From NCBI RefSeq assembly GCF_003054195.1, contig NZ_QBKP01000004.1, forward strand, positions 169,350 to 233,349: a DNA stretch of 64,000 nucleotides, given 5' to 3'. How positions within the stretch are numbered: the stretch's first letter is position 1; each line of letters starts with the position of its first letter. A program made the translations under genes and the position numbers. Below are positions 16,363 to 25,046 of this stretch, piece after piece. Origin of the DNA: Gemmobacter caeni (GTDB lineage Bacteria; Pseudomonadota; Alphaproteobacteria; Rhodobacterales; Rhodobacteraceae). Below the pieces are notes generated by a model, which worked only from the letters and a program-made list of their open reading frames with translations, was not told the DNA's origin and did not search any database.

Positions 16363-16405
16363 CGCCGGGGGCCAGCCCCCGGACCCCCGGAGTATTTGGG
16401 CAATG
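16363..16405 (+). repeat. Rhodobacterales intergenic repeat, copy C
   Basis: CCGCCGGGGGC-ca-GCCCCCGG ACCCCCGGAGTATTTGGGCAATG. It is an 8-bp hairpin plus conserved tail. The final ATG of the element is the apparent start codon of queG, so the repeat provides the translation start region. Confidence 0.8.
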
Positions 16406-17449
16406 AGCAAGGGCATGGAGCCTTCGGTGCTGAAGGACCGTCTGGTCGCGCGGGCGGTGGAGGAGGGTTTCTCCAAGACCGGGATCTGCGCGCCGGATGC
16501 CGTGCCCGAAGCGGCAGGGCGGTTGCGGACGTTTCTGGCCGCCGGACGGCACGGGCAGATGGGCTGGATGGCCGAGCGCGAGGGCTGGCGCGGGTCGGCG
16601 GCGGCGCTTTGGCCTGAGGCGCGATCGGTGATCATGCTGGCCGAGGTTTATACGCCCGAGGTTGATCCGCTGGCTGTGCTGGCGCAGCGCGAAAGGGCGG
16701 CGATCAGCGTCTATGCGCAGGGCAAGGATTATCATGATCTGGTGAAACGGCGGCTGAAGCGGCTGGGGCGCTGGCTGCTGGACCAGGCGGGGGGCGAGAT
16801 CAAGGTTTTCGTCGATACCGCGCCGGTGATGGAAAAGCCGCTGGCGCAGGCTGCGGGTCTGGGATGGCAGGGCAAGCATACCAACCTGCTGGCGCGTGAT
16901 CTGGGCAGCTGGTTCTTTCTGGGCGCAATCTTCACCACGCTGGATCTGCCGAAGGACGTGGCCGAGGTCAGCCATTGCGGATCGTGCCGTGCCTGTCTGG
17001 ACATCTGCCCGACCGGCGCTTTCCCTGCGCCCTATCAGCTGGATGCGCGGCGCTGCATTTCCTATCTGACGATCGAGCACAAAGGGCCGGTGGAGCCGGA
17101 TTTGCGCGCCCTGATGGGCAACCGGATTTACGGCTGCGATGATTGTCTGGCGGTTTGCCCGTGGAATAAGTTCGCGCAGGCGGCGCGGGACGCGGGCTAT
17201 CAGCCACGCGTTGGCGCCCCCGAGCTTGCTGAACTGGCGGCGCTGGATGACACTGCGTTTCGTGCGCGTTTCGTGGGCAGCCCGATCAAGCGGATCGGGC
17301 GGGACCGTTTCGTGCGCAATGTCCTCTATGCTATCGGGAACTCGGGCGAGGTCGCGCTGTGCGGGGCCGCCAGTGCCCTGCTTGCAGACCCGGATCCCGT
17401 TGTGGCCGAGGCCGCCGCCTGGGCGGTTGATCGCCTTTCGCGGTGCTGA
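16403..17449 (+). CDS. queG: epoxyqueuosine reductase QueG
   Basis: 348-aa cobalamin- and Fe-S-dependent enzyme making queuosine from epoxyqueuosine in tRNA. Features: GHMGWM-like HGQMGWM (about residue 52), the [12 protein letters not shown] block (about 107-118), two ferredoxin-type clusters [17 protein letters not shown] (about 191-207) and [16 protein letters not shown] (about 240-255), and a short HEAT-like tail. The first ATG (16403) lies inside a repeat and lacks a ribosome site; an alternative ATG is at 16415, behind AAGGG. Its QueG call is firm; the start is not. Confidence 0.92.
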   Translation: MSKGMEPSVLKDRLVARAVEEGFSKTGICAPDAVPEAAGRLRTFLAAGRHGQMGWMAEREGWRGSAAALWPEARSVIMLAEVYTPEVDPLAVLAQRERAAISVYAQGKDYHDLVKRRLKRLGRWLLDQAGGEIKVFVDTAPVMEKPLAQAAGLGWQGKHTNLLARDLGSWFFLGAIFTTLDLPKDVAEVSHCGSCRACLDICPTGAFPAPYQLDARRCISYLTIEHKGPVEPDLRALMGNRIYGCDDCLAVCPWNKFAQAARDAGYQPRVGAPELAELAALDDTAFRARFVGSPIKRIGRDRFVRNVLYAIGNSGEVALCGAASALLADPDPVVAEAAAWAVDRLSRC

Positions 17450-17509
17450 GGGGTTGGGAAGGGACCGATTCGGTCCTATATTGCCTTGAGGCAACCGGAG
17501 GAGATGGCC

Positions 17510-17695
17510 ATGAGCAAGCACCTTGCAGACAAGCGCAAGCCCTCGGACGGCGGGCGGACCCGGCAGTTCCTGCGTATCGACCATGATGGCAGCGAGAAGC
17601 TGTGGGACGGGCTGCGCCGGCGCCCCACCGAGAAGCCCGTGGCGAACCGCCGCGCCGCCGAATACCTGCGGATTGACCGCGGCGATCAGGTCTGA
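17510..17695 (+). CDS. small basic protein of unknown function
   Basis: 61 aa, strongly charged, no hydrophobic segment. Sequence contains the near-repeat QFLRIDHDG (about 19) and EYLRIDRGD (about 51), suggesting a short duplicated strand motif x-x-L-R-I-D. GGAGGA lies 7 nt before the ATG at 17510; an ATG at 17504 is too close to it. A TATATT-like box is at 17477-17482 and a GGACCG-att-CGGTCC palindrome lies at 17462-17476 between queG and this gene. Family not recognised. Confidence 0.55.
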   Translation: MSKHLADKRKPSDGGRTRQFLRIDHDGSEKLWDGLRRRPTEKPVANRRAAEYLRIDRGDQV

Positions 17696-18123
17696 GCCGC
17701 GCGCAACCTGTCCCGCAGTGTCGCGATCTCGTCGGTCAGAGACCGGATCGTCGTGGGGTCAAGGCCGCTTTGCGCCAGAAAACAGGCCGGGATTTCTGTC
17801 GCCTCGGCCCGCAGGCCCAGGCCCTTTTCGGTCAGCCGCAGCCGCACCTGACGCTCATCCTGCGCGTCGCGGCTGCGGGTCAGAAAGCCCGCTGACTCCA
17901 TGCGTTTGAGCATCGGGGTCAGCGTATTGCTTTCCAGTTGCAGCGCTTGCGCAAGCCGGGACATCGGCTGATCATCGGTTTCCCATAGAAGCGTCAGTAC
18001 GAGGAACTGCGGGTAGGTCAGCCCCATGCGATCCAACAGGGGTTTGTAGCTCGCCTGAACGGCGTGGCTGGCGGAATACAGAGCGAAGCACAGAAGCTGC
18101 GAGAGCGGGAGGGGCTGGGTCAT
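17686..18123 (-). CDS. ohrR: OhrR organic-peroxide-sensing MarR repressor
   Basis: 145-aa MarR-family repressor. The peroxide-sensing cysteine is in QLLCFALYSASHA (C12), in the position of B. subtilis OhrR Cys15, followed by the conserved Tyr pair region and LTYPQFLVLTLLWE (about 35-48). The winged helix spans about 50-95 (MSRLAQALQLESNTLTPMLKRMESAGFL, quoted here only by its ends MSRLAQAL and LKRMESAGFL). It is divergent from ohr, with two similar palindromes in the gap. A second cysteine in IPACFLAQS suggests a two-Cys sensing mechanism. Its 3' end overlaps the small gene at 17510-17695 by 10 nt. Confidence 0.9.
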   Translation of the reverse strand: MTQPLPLSQLLCFALYSASHAVQASYKPLLDRMGLTYPQFLVLTLLWETDDQPMSRLAQALQLESNTLTPMLKRMESAGFLTRSRDAQDERQVRLRLTEKGLGLRAEATEIPACFLAQSGLDPTTIRSLTDEIATLRDRLRAAQT

Positions 18124-18143
18124 TCCGTAAATGTAAATCGTGC

Positions 18144-18156
18144 GCGATTAAATCGC
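18144..18156 (-). promoter_or_regulatory. candidate OhrR operator 1 (ohrR side)
   Basis: Perfect palindrome GCGATT-A-AATCGC centred at 18150, 21-33 nt before the ohrR start codon. Its core CGATW-W-WATCG matches operator 2 on the ohr side (18186-18212), 49 bp away centre to centre, so it could provide autorepression. Confidence 0.55.
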
Positions 18157-18162
18157 AAGGGA

Positions 18163-18212
18163 TTGACGCATCGTCCGAAGCATGTATCTTGTGCGATATT
18201 ATCGTGTAAGAT
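18163..18212 (+). promoter_or_regulatory. ohr promoter overlapped by OhrR operator 2
   Basis: TTGACG (18163-18168) and TATCTT (18185-18190) are spaced by 16 nt, a good housekeeping promoter. Overlapping the -10 box is a symmetric element ATCTT-N3-CGATA-T-TATCG-N3-AAGAT centred at 18199 (10 of 13 base pairs). Binding here would block RNA polymerase. Confidence 0.65.
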
Positions 18213-18229
18213 AGAAATGGAGAGAGAAG

Positions 18230-18658
18230 ATGGTCAAAGAGATCGTTTACCGCACCGCCGCCGAAGCCAAGGGCGGTGGTCGCAACGGGCAGTCCGCCAC
18301 GCTGGACGGTGCGCTGGGTGTCACGCTGAGCGTGCCGAAGGAAATGGGGGGCGAGGGTAAGGGCAATAACCCGGAACAGCTTTTCGCAGTGGGTTATGCG
18401 GCCTGCTATCTGGGCGCCCTGCGGTTCGCTGCCAGCAACGAGAAGATTGGCGAGGTTCCGGCGGAAGCGACGGTTCAGGCCGAGGTCGGTATCGGACCGC
18501 GCGCCGAAGGTGGCTTTGGGATCGCGGTGACCCTGACGGTTCATCTGCCGGGGGTGGAGCGCCAGGTCGCGCAGCGCATGGTCGAGCGCGGGCATTTCAT
18601 CTGCCCCTATTCGAATGCAATCAAGGGCAATGTTCATGTGGTGACCATTCTGGCCTGA
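18230..18658 (+). CDS. ohr: organic hydroperoxide resistance protein Ohr
   Basis: 142-aa thiol peroxidase of the Ohr/OsmC fold that reduces organic hydroperoxides using lipoylated or dithiol donors. The two catalytic cysteines are in YAACYLGALRFAA (about residue 60) and HFICPYSNAIKGN (about residue 125); the catalytic Arg and Glu lie in GGGRNGQSATLDG and NNPEQLFA. AGAGAGAAG precedes the ATG. It is divergent from ohrR and ends at a strong terminator, so induction by organic peroxide through OhrR is the likely control. Confidence 0.95.
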   Translation: MVKEIVYRTAAEAKGGGRNGQSATLDGALGVTLSVPKEMGGEGKGNNPEQLFAVGYAACYLGALRFAASNEKIGEVPAEATVQAEVGIGPRAEGGFGIAVTLTVHLPGVERQVAQRMVERGHFICPYSNAIKGNVHVVTILA

Positions 18659-18663
18659 TGTGA

Positions 18664-18697
18664 AAAGGCCCGGCTCCTGAGAGAGCCGGGCCTTTCG
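18664..18697 (+). terminator. terminator after ohr
   Basis: Perfect 13-bp stem AAAGGCCCGGCTC (18664-18676) / GAGCCGGGCCTTT (18683-18695) with a 6-nt loop, directly after the ohr stop codon. Confidence 0.85.
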
Positions 18698-18725
18698 CCT
18701 TGTTGCAAATATCCTTGGGGGGAGG
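18696..18725 (-). repeat. Rhodobacterales intergenic repeat, tail (copy D)
   Basis: Reverse strand reads CCTCCCCCCAAGGATATTTGCAACA, matching the ACCCCCGAGGATATTT tail of copy A. It lies between ohr and ilvE. Confidence 0.5.
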
Positions 18726-18761
18726 CGCGTGCATCGCAGCGCGGCAGACGCCCTTCCTCCC

Positions 18762-19628
18762 TCAGGCCCGGACCAGCGCCTCGTATTCGGTGGCGATATC
18801 ACGGGTCAGGGCGCCCACCTCGAACATATAATCGCCGATCTGGCCGACGGGGGTAACCTCGGCTGCGGTGCCGGTCAGCCAGCATTGCTGGAAGCCTTCC
18901 AGTTCCGAAGGCTGAATATGGCGTTCGTGCACGGTGATGCCTTTCGCGCGCAGCATCCCGATGACGGTCTGGCGGGTGATGCCGTTCAGGATTGCATCGG
19001 GGAGCGGCGTATGCACTTCGCCATCCTTGACGAAGAAGATATTGGCCCCCGTCGCCTCGGCCACATAGCCGCGATAGTCAAAGAACAGCGCGTCAGAGCA
19101 GCCTTTGGCCTGTGCCGCATGCTTTGACATGGTGCAGATCATGTAGAGCCCGGCTGCCTTGGCGGCAGTGGGGATCGTTTCGGGCGAGGGGCGTTTCCAC
19201 TTGGCGATGTCGAGCTTGGCGCCCTTCATCTTGGCGTCGCCGTAATAGGCGCCCCAGCTCCAGCAGGCGATGGCAACGCGCACCGGATTGCCCAGGCTTG
19301 CCACTCCCATTTCCTCGCCTGCGCCCCGGAAGGCCAGCGCGCGTACATAGGCATCCGTCAGGCCATTGGCGGCCAGCACCTCGTCCTTGGCGGCATTCAG
19401 CTGTTCGACCGTATAGGGCACCGGCATATCCAGCAGCTCGCCCGATTTCAGCAGGCGCTGCGAATGTTCGGTCGATTTGAAGATCTTGCCGTTATAGCAC
19501 CGCTCGCCCTCGAATACCGACGAGGCATAGTGCAGTGCATGGGTCAGGATGTGGACATTGGCGTCGCGCCATTCCACCAGCCTGCCATCCATCCAGATCT
19601 TGCCATCGCGGTCATCATAGCCAGCCAT
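18762..19628 (-). CDS. ilvE: branched-chain amino acid aminotransferase
   Basis: 288-aa fold-type IV PLP enzyme making or degrading Leu, Ile and Val. Signatures: HALHYASSVFEGERCYNG (about 29-46), YVRALAFRG with the YxR motif (about 93-101), the lysine region IPTAAKAAGLYMICTMSKHAA (Lys about residue 151; ends quoted), EATGANIFFVKDGE (about 189-202) and GITRQTVIGML (about 213-223). The ATG at 19628 (GAGGAGG upstream) gives the normal family N-terminus MAGYDDRDGKIWMDG; a longer frame is out of family length. It is divergent from petP. Confidence 0.95.
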   Translation of the reverse strand: MAGYDDRDGKIWMDGRLVEWRDANVHILTHALHYASSVFEGERCYNGKIFKSTEHSQRLLKSGELLDMPVPYTVEQLNAAKDEVLAANGLTDAYVRALAFRGAGEEMGVASLGNPVRVAIACWSWGAYYGDAKMKGAKLDIAKWKRPSPETIPTAAKAAGLYMICTMSKHAAQAKGCSDALFFDYRGYVAEATGANIFFVKDGEVHTPLPDAILNGITRQTVIGMLRAKGITVHERHIQPSELEGFQQCWLTGTAAEVTPVGQIGDYMFEVGALTRDIATEYEALVRA

Positions 19629-19656
19629 CGAAGCCTCCTCAGGGCCATTTTCCAAA

Positions 19657-19723
19657 AGTTGCGCCACTTTGGCCCGCTGTGGACATAAAGTTGCGTAAAA
19701 ACTGCGTTTCGCTAACAGTTGCA
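19657..19723. promoter_or_regulatory. three AGTTGC repeats in the ilvE-petP divergent region
   Basis: AGTTGCG at 19657-19663 and 19689-19695 and AGTTGCA at 19717-19723 are direct repeats spaced by about 32 and 28 bp, in an AT-richer divergent control region. They could be regulator sites, but no factor can be named. Confidence 0.25.
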
Positions 19724-19779
19724 TCTTGGAAAGTCAACAAGGCTGACGTAACTTCGCACCGAAGTGAGGGGGAGCCGTG

Positions 19780-20280
19780 ATGAGTGAGCCGGCATCGGGT
19801 GGCGAAAGCCTGCTGTTTCTGACCGACGAGCAGCTGCGCAAGGGGATTGAGGCGATGTTCTTCGCCTATCGCGGCTTCACGGCTGATCCCGACCGCATTC
19901 TGGACGGGATGGATTACGGGCGGGCGCACCACCGGGCGATCCATTTCATCCATCGCAGCCCGGGCACGACGGTGAACAATCTGCTGTCGATCCTCGGTGT
20001 GACCAAGCAAAGCCTGAACCGGGTGTTGCGCACTCTGATCGACGACGGGCTGGTGGAAAGCCGCGTCGGGCGCGAGGACAAGCGCGAGCGGCATCTGTTC
20101 CTGACCGCCAGAGGCGCGGAACTGGAGCGCGAATTGTCCGATGCGCAGCGGGCACGGATGCGGGCGGCTTACCGCGCGGCGGGGCCGGTGGCGGTGCAGG
20201 GCTTCCGTCAGGTGCTGGAGGCGATGATGGACCCCGACCAGCGGCGGCAGTATCAGACCTTGAAGGAGGGCGGGGCATGA
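19780..20280 (+). CDS. petP: MarR-family regulator PetP
   Basis: 166-aa winged-helix protein. The HTH lies at about 64-90 (TTVNNLLSILGVTKQSLNRVL; ends TTVNNLLSIL and SLNRVL) and the wing has the MarR signature GREDKRERHLFLT (about 98-110). It overlaps petR by 4 nt (ATGA at 20277), the gene order of petP-petR in Rhodobacter capsulatus, where the pair affects cytochrome bc1 and growth. The ATG at 19780 follows GAGGGGGAG; a GTG at 19777 is an alternative. No histidine kinase is nearby. Confidence 0.8.
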   Translation: MSEPASGGESLLFLTDEQLRKGIEAMFFAYRGFTADPDRILDGMDYGRAHHRAIHFIHRSPGTTVNNLLSILGVTKQSLNRVLRTLIDDGLVESRVGREDKRERHLFLTARGAELERELSDAQRARMRAAYRAAGPVAVQGFRQVLEAMMDPDQRRQYQTLKEGGA

Positions 20281-20990
20281 CGGAACCGCAGGCGCATCTT
20301 CTGGTCGTCGATGATGACGAACGAATCCGGGGGCTTTTGCAGAAATTCCTCATCCGCAATGGCTTTCTGGTCAGCGTGGCGCGGGATGCGGCACAGGCGC
20401 GGCGGTTGCTGGGGGGGCTGGAGTTCGACCTGATCGTGCTGGATGTGATGATGCCGGGCGAGAATGGCATTGCGCTGACCCGCGATCTTCGGGCGAAAAG
20501 CGGGGTGCCGATCCTGCTGCTGACGGCCAAGGGCGAAAGCGCCAACCGGATCGAGGGGCTGGAGGCCGGGGCGGATGACTATCTGGTGAAGCCGTTCGAG
20601 CCGAAGGAACTGCTGCTGCGGATCAACGCCATTCTGCGCCGGGTGCCGGCGGCACGGCCCGAAGTGGCGGTGCCCAAGGTGCTGCATCTGGGCGCGGTGC
20701 GCTATGACCCGGAGCGCGGTGAATTGTGGCGCGGGGACGAGCCGGTGCGGCTGACCGCGACCGAAGCGCAGCTTATGCGGATCTTCGCGGCCCGCCCCGG
20801 CGAGCCGGTCAGCCGCGAGGCGCTGGTGGGTGATCTGGGCACGACCGAGGCGGACAGTGCCGAAAAGGCGCAGGAGCGCGCGGTGGATGTGCAGATCACC
20901 CGGCTGCGCCGCAAGATCGAGGTCGACCCGAAGCAGCCGCGCTATCTGCAAACCGTGCGCGGCGCGGGCTACATGCTTCAGCCGGATTGA
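20277..20990 (+). CDS. petR: OmpR-family response regulator PetR
   Basis: 237-aa two-domain response regulator. Receiver domain (about 1-120): acidic pocket VVDDDERIR, phospho-acceptor Asp in LIVLDVMMPGENG (about residue 55) and Lys in YLVKPFEPKEL (about residue 106). The OmpR/PhoB winged-helix domain follows (about 135-235) with RGDEPVRLTATEAQLM and DVQITRLRRKIEVDPKQPRYLQTVRGAGYML (ends DVQITRLRRKI and TVRGAGYML). Coupled to petP by a 4-nt overlap. The sensor kinase must be encoded elsewhere. Confidence 0.88.
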   Translation: MTEPQAHLLVVDDDERIRGLLQKFLIRNGFLVSVARDAAQARRLLGGLEFDLIVLDVMMPGENGIALTRDLRAKSGVPILLLTAKGESANRIEGLEAGADDYLVKPFEPKELLLRINAILRRVPAARPEVAVPKVLHLGAVRYDPERGELWRGDEPVRLTATEAQLMRIFAARPGEPVSREALVGDLGTTEADSAEKAQERAVDVQITRLRRKIEVDPKQPRYLQTVRGAGYMLQPD

Positions 20991-20999
20991 TCCGTGCCC

Positions 21000-21050
21000 G
21001 GTCTCGGGGGCTGTGTCCCCTGACCTCCGGGATACTTGAGGACAGAAAAT
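21000..21050 (+). repeat. Rhodobacterales intergenic repeat, copy E
   Basis: CTCGGGGGCTGTGTCCCCTGACCTCCGGGATACTTGAGGACAGAAAATG is a diverged copy of the same hairpin-plus-tail element. As in copy C, it ends at the start codon of the next gene. Confidence 0.6.
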
Positions 21051-21981
21051 GACCGATATCGGGCGTATGCTGTTGTTCAGCCATGAGGACTGCCTGGGCC
21101 ATGCCGAACCGCCGGGTCACCCGGAGCAGGCGGCGCGGCTGATGGCGGTTGAACGGGCCCTGGCCGGGTTCGATCTCGACCGCCGCGCCGCCCCGCTGGC
21201 CGGGCGGGACGAGGTGTTGCGCTGTCACCCGGCGGGATATGTCGCTCAAGTCGAGGCGGCGTTGCCTGCGGACGGCTGGGCGATGCTGGATGGTGACACC
21301 TGGCTGGCGCCGGGGTCGCTGACGGCGGCGCTGCGCGCGGTGGGCGGGGTTTGTGCGGCGGTCGATGCGGTGCTGGCGGGCGAGGCGAAGCGCGCCTTCA
21401 TCGCCTGCCGTCCGCCCGGCCATCATGCCGAAACCGCGCGGGCCATGGGGTTTTGCCTGTTCGGCAGCGTTGCCATCGCGGCGAAACGGGCGCTGGATCA
21501 TCACCGTCTCTCTCGTGTCGCAGTGCTGGATTTCGACGTGCATCACGGCAATGGCACGCAGGATCTGCTGTGGGACGAGTCGCGCGCGATGTTTGTCTCC
21601 AGCCACGAGATGCCGCTTTATCCCGGCACGGGGGCCGCGCGGGAAACCGGCGCACATGGACAGGTGGTGAACCTGCCGCTGCGCGCGGGTTCGGGCGGGG
21701 CGGCGATGCGGGCGGTCTGGGCCCCTGCGCTGGCGCGGGTACGCGATTTCGCCCCCGACCTCATCCTTGTCAGCGCCGGGTTCGATGCCCATGCGGATGA
21801 TCCTCTCGCCAGTCTGGAATGGGAGGTGGAGGATTTCCGCTGGCTCACCGCTGCGATCTGCGATCTGGCGGATCAGGTCTGTGGCGGGCGGGTGGTATCC
21901 GCCTTGGAGGGCGGCTATGATCTGCCCGCGCTGGGCGCCTCTGTTGCCGCCCATGTCGATGAGATGATGCGGAGAGCCTGA
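21049..21981 (+). CDS. histone deacetylase / acetylpolyamine amidohydrolase family protein
   Basis: 310-aa zinc hydrolase of the class II HDAC superfamily, expected to remove acetyl groups from small molecules (polyamines) or lysines. Motifs in order: GHPEQAARL (about 23-31), ACRPPGHHAE with the tandem catalytic His (about 124-133), VLDFDVHHGNGTQ with zinc-binding Asp and His (about 163-175), SAGFDAHADDPL (about 241-252) and LEGGYDL (about 286-292). It is the first gene of a tight cluster with xseB and ispA (TGATG overlap with xseB). The start lies at the end of a repeat element. Confidence 0.88.
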   Translation: MTDIGRMLLFSHEDCLGHAEPPGHPEQAARLMAVERALAGFDLDRRAAPLAGRDEVLRCHPAGYVAQVEAALPADGWAMLDGDTWLAPGSLTAALRAVGGVCAAVDAVLAGEAKRAFIACRPPGHHAETARAMGFCLFGSVAIAAKRALDHHRLSRVAVLDFDVHHGNGTQDLLWDESRAMFVSSHEMPLYPGTGAARETGAHGQVVNLPLRAGSGGAAMRAVWAPALARVRDFAPDLILVSAGFDAHADDPLASLEWEVEDFRWLTAAICDLADQVCGGRVVSALEGGYDLPALGASVAAHVDEMMRRA

Positions 21982-22220
21982 TGACCGACAAACCGATTGC
22001 CGAGATGAGCTTTGAAGAGGCGATGGCCGCGCTGGAAGGTGTGGTGACGCAGCTTGAGCGCGGCGATGTGGCGCTGGAACAGTCGATCGCGCTTTACGAA
22101 CGCGGCGCGAAGCTGAAGGCGCATTGCGCCGACAAGCTGCGCGTGGCGGAAGAAAAGGTCGAGATGATCCGTGCGCAGGAAGGCCGCGCCACCGGAACCG
22201 CACCGGCGGAGGGGCTGTGA
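21981..22220 (+). CDS. xseB: exodeoxyribonuclease VII small subunit
   Basis: 79-aa helical protein; with XseA it forms the single-strand-specific exonuclease VII. Recognised by MSFEEAMAALEGVVTQLERGDVALEQSIALYERG (about 9-42; ends MSFEEAMAAL and SIALYERG). It overlaps the upstream gene by one base and the downstream ispA by 4 (GTGA). xseB-ispA-dxs is a common gene order in proteobacteria. xseA is not in the window. Confidence 0.92.
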   Translation: MTDKPIAEMSFEEAMAALEGVVTQLERGDVALEQSIALYERGAKLKAHCADKLRVAEEKVEMIRAQEGRATGTAPAEGL

Positions 22221-23086
22221 CCTTTCCCGACCTGCTGAAACAGGATGCCGCGCTGGTGCAGGCGCGGCTGGATGCGGCGCTGGCCACGCAGGACGATGTG
22301 CCGGTGGTGCAGGCCATGCGCTATGCGGTGCAGGGCGGCAAGCGGCTACGCGCCTTTCTGGTGCTGGAATCGGCCCGGCTGCATGGCATTGCGCCCGAGG
22401 CGGCGGTAGCCGCTGCGGCGGCGGTCGAGGCGCTGCATGCCTATAGCCTGATCCATGACGATCTGCCCTGCATGGATGATGACGACCTGCGCCGCGGCCT
22501 GCCGACCGTCCATGTGAAATGGGACGAGGCGACGGCGGTGCTGGCGGGCGATGCGCTTCAGACGCTGGCGTTTGAACTGCTGTGTGACCCGGCGCTCGGG
22601 GCGCCTGACCGGCGGCTGGCGCTGGTGGCGGGGCTGGCGCGCGCCAGCGGCGCCGAGGGCATGGTGCTGGGACAGGCGCTGGATATCGCCGCTGAAACCG
22701 CTGCCACGCCGCTGACCCTGCCCGAGATCACCCGACTGCAAGCCGGCAAGACCGGCGCGCTGATCTGCTTTTCCGCCGAGGCGGGCGCGGTGCTTGCCGG
22801 GGCCGACCCCGCGCCGCTGCGCGCCTATGCGACGGCTCTGGGCCTCGCCTTCCAGATCGCCGACGATATTCTGGATGTCGAGGGCGACGAGGCGGCGACG
22901 GGCAAGCGCGTCGGCAAGGATGCGGGCGCTGGCAAGGCCACTTTCGTTTCGCTTCTGGGGCTGGAAGGCGCGAAAAATCGCGCAAGTGACTTGATTGCCG
23001 AGGCGGAAGCCGCAGTTTCCCCCTATGGTGACCGGGCCGCTGCCTTGATCGCGGCGGCGCGCTTCGTTATCTCGCGGCAAAGCTGA
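22217..23086 (+). CDS. ispA: (2E,6E)-farnesyl diphosphate synthase
   Basis: 289-aa trans-isoprenyl diphosphate synthase making geranyl and farnesyl diphosphate for quinones, carotenoids and undecaprenyl lipids. Both aspartate-rich motifs are present: [10 protein letters not shown] (about 86-95) and DDILD (about 216-220), with GGKRLRAFL (about 44-52) and GQALDIAAE. The start is taken as the GTG at 22217 that overlaps the xseB stop; no ATG gives a full N-terminus. It precedes dxs by 31 nt, so precursor supply and chain elongation are coexpressed. Confidence 0.93.
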   Translation: MTFPDLLKQDAALVQARLDAALATQDDVPVVQAMRYAVQGGKRLRAFLVLESARLHGIAPEAAVAAAAAVEALHAYSLIHDDLPCMDDDDLRRGLPTVHVKWDEATAVLAGDALQTLAFELLCDPALGAPDRRLALVAGLARASGAEGMVLGQALDIAAETAATPLTLPEITRLQAGKTGALICFSAEAGAVLAGADPAPLRAYATALGLAFQIADDILDVEGDEAATGKRVGKDAGAGKATFVSLLGLEGAKNRASDLIAEAEAAVSPYGDRAAALIAAARFVISRQS

Positions 23087-23117
23087 CGCCCCCCTACGCC
23101 TGAGCCAAAGGGCTGCC

Positions 23118-25031
23118 ATGACCGACCGACCGAAGACCCCCGTTCTGGACCGCGTGCGCCTGCCTGCCGACATGAAGGCGCTGAGCGACCGTGAATTGCG
23201 CCAGCTTGCCGATGAACTGCGGGCCGAGACGATCAGCGCGGTGTCGGAAACCGGCGGCCATCTGGGCGCGGGGCTGGGGGTGGTGGAACTGACCGTGGCG
23301 CTGCATGCCGTGTTCGACACGCCGCGCGACAAGCTGATCTGGGACGTGGGGCATCAGTGCTATCCGCACAAGATCCTGACCGGGCGGCGTGACCGCATCC
23401 GCACCCTGCGGACCGAAGGGGGGCTGTCGGGCTTCACCAAGCGCAGCGAAAGCCCCTATGATCCGTTCGGGGCGGCGCATAGCTCGACCTCGATCAGCGC
23501 GGCGCTGGGTTTCAAGGCGGCGGCCGACCTGGGCGGCGATCCGGGCGATGCAATCGCGGTGATCGGCGACGGCTCGATGAGCGCGGGCATGGCCTTCGAA
23601 GCGATGAACAACGCTGGCCATCTGAAGAAGCGGCTGTTCGTCATCCTGAATGACAACGAAATGTCCATCGCCCCGCCGGTGGGGGCGCTGTCGTCTTACC
23701 TGTCGCGGCTTTATGCCGAGGCTCCGTTTCAGGAACTGAAACAGGCTGCCAAGGGCATGGTCAGCCTGCTGCCCGAGCCGTTTCAGGAAGGCGCGCGGCG
23801 GGCGAAGGAAATGCTCAAGGGCATGACGGTCGGCGGGACGTTGTTCGAGGAACTGGGGTTCAGCTATGTCGGGCCGGTCGACGGGCATGACCTCGACCAG
23901 CTTCTGCCGCTGCTGCGCACGGTGAAAGCGCGGGCGACCGGGCCGATGCTTCTTCATGTGATCACCAGGAAGGGCAAGGGCTATGCCCCGGCCGAGGCGG
24001 CGGCGGACAGGGGCCATGCCACGGCGAAATTCGATGTGTTGACCGGGGTGCAGGTCAAGGCCAAGTCCAATGCGCCGAGCTATACCAAGGTTTTCGCGCA
24101 GGCACTGGTGGACGAGGCCGCGCGGGATGACAAGATCGTCGCGGTGACGGCGGCGATGCCGGATGGCACCGGGCTGAACCTGTTCGCCGAACGCTTTCCG
24201 AAGCGCTGTTTCGACGTGGGCATCGCCGAGCAGCATGCGGTAACCTTTGCCGCCGGTCTGGCGGCGGGCGGGCTGAAGCCGTTCTGCGCGCTTTATTCCA
24301 CTTTCCTGCAACGCGGTTACGATCAGGTCGTGCATGACGTGGCGATCCAGCGCCTTCCCGTGCGCTTTGCCATCGATCGCGCCGGTCTGGTAGGGGCCGA
24401 TGGCGCCACGCATGCCGGGTCGTTCGACGTGGCTTTCCTTGCCAATCTGCCCGGTATCGTGGTGATGGCGGCGGCGGACGAGGCGGAGCTTGTGCATATG
24501 GTTGCCACAGCGGCAGCCTATGACGAAGGCCCCAGCGCCTTCCGCTATCCGCGCGGCGAGGGTGTCGGGCTGGAAATGCCCGAGCGGGGCCAACCCTTGC
24601 AGATCGGCAAGGGGCGGCTGATCCGCGAGGGCGGACGCGTGGCGCTCTTGCCCTTCGGCACCCGTCTGGCGGAAGTGATGCGCGCGGCTGAGGCGCTGGC
24701 GGCGCGCGGCATCGCCTGCACCGTGGCCGATGCGCGGTTTGCCAAGCCACTGGATCGTGAGTTGATCCTGCAACTCGCCAAGCATCACGAGGCGCTGATC
24801 ACGGTGGAAGAGGGAGCCATCGGCGGTTTCGGCAGCCATGTGGCACAATTGCTGGCCGAGGAGGGCGTGTTTGACCGGGGGCTGAAATACCGCTCCATGG
24901 TGCTGCCCGATACGTTCATCGACCAGGCCAGCCCCGAGGCGATGTATGCGGTTGCAGGCATGAACGCCCCGCAGATCGAGGCGAAGGTGCTGGAAACGCT
25001 GGGCATTGCTGTTGTGGCGAAGCGGGCCTGA
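23118..25031 (+). CDS. dxs: 1-deoxy-D-xylulose-5-phosphate synthase
   Basis: 637-aa thiamine-diphosphate enzyme for the first step of the MEP isoprenoid pathway (pyruvate + glyceraldehyde 3-phosphate). Visible: [16 protein letters not shown] (about 47-62), [13 protein letters not shown] (about 75-87), the TPP motif [17 protein letters not shown] ... LNDNEMSI (about 152-183), catalytic Glu in [18 protein letters not shown] (about 365-382) and the transketolase C-terminal domain with [10 protein letters not shown] (about 568). Full length for the family. It closes the deacetylase-xseB-ispA-dxs cluster and is convergent with acuI, 15 nt away. Confidence 0.96.
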   Translation: MTDRPKTPVLDRVRLPADMKALSDRELRQLADELRAETISAVSETGGHLGAGLGVVELTVALHAVFDTPRDKLIWDVGHQCYPHKILTGRRDRIRTLRTEGGLSGFTKRSESPYDPFGAAHSSTSISAALGFKAAADLGGDPGDAIAVIGDGSMSAGMAFEAMNNAGHLKKRLFVILNDNEMSIAPPVGALSSYLSRLYAEAPFQELKQAAKGMVSLLPEPFQEGARRAKEMLKGMTVGGTLFEELGFSYVGPVDGHDLDQLLPLLRTVKARATGPMLLHVITRKGKGYAPAEAAADRGHATAKFDVLTGVQVKAKSNAPSYTKVFAQALVDEAARDDKIVAVTAAMPDGTGLNLFAERFPKRCFDVGIAEQHAVTFAAGLAAGGLKPFCALYSTFLQRGYDQVVHDVAIQRLPVRFAIDRAGLVGADGATHAGSFDVAFLANLPGIVVMAAADEAELVHMVATAAAYDEGPSAFRYPRGEGVGLEMPERGQPLQIGKGRLIREGGRVALLPFGTRLAEVMRAAEALAARGIACTVADARFAKPLDRELILQLAKHHEALITVEEGAIGGFGSHVAQLLAEEGVFDRGLKYRSMVLPDTFIDQASPEAMYAVAGMNAPQIEAKVLETLGIAVVAKRA

Positions 25032-25046
25032 GCGGCCCGCCCGTCC

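Noticed and set aside
14469-16403. 644-codon minus-strand frame opposite the DeoR and GST genes
   Set aside because: Antisense shadow; low-complexity Arg/His/Gln composition and overlap with three well-supported genes.
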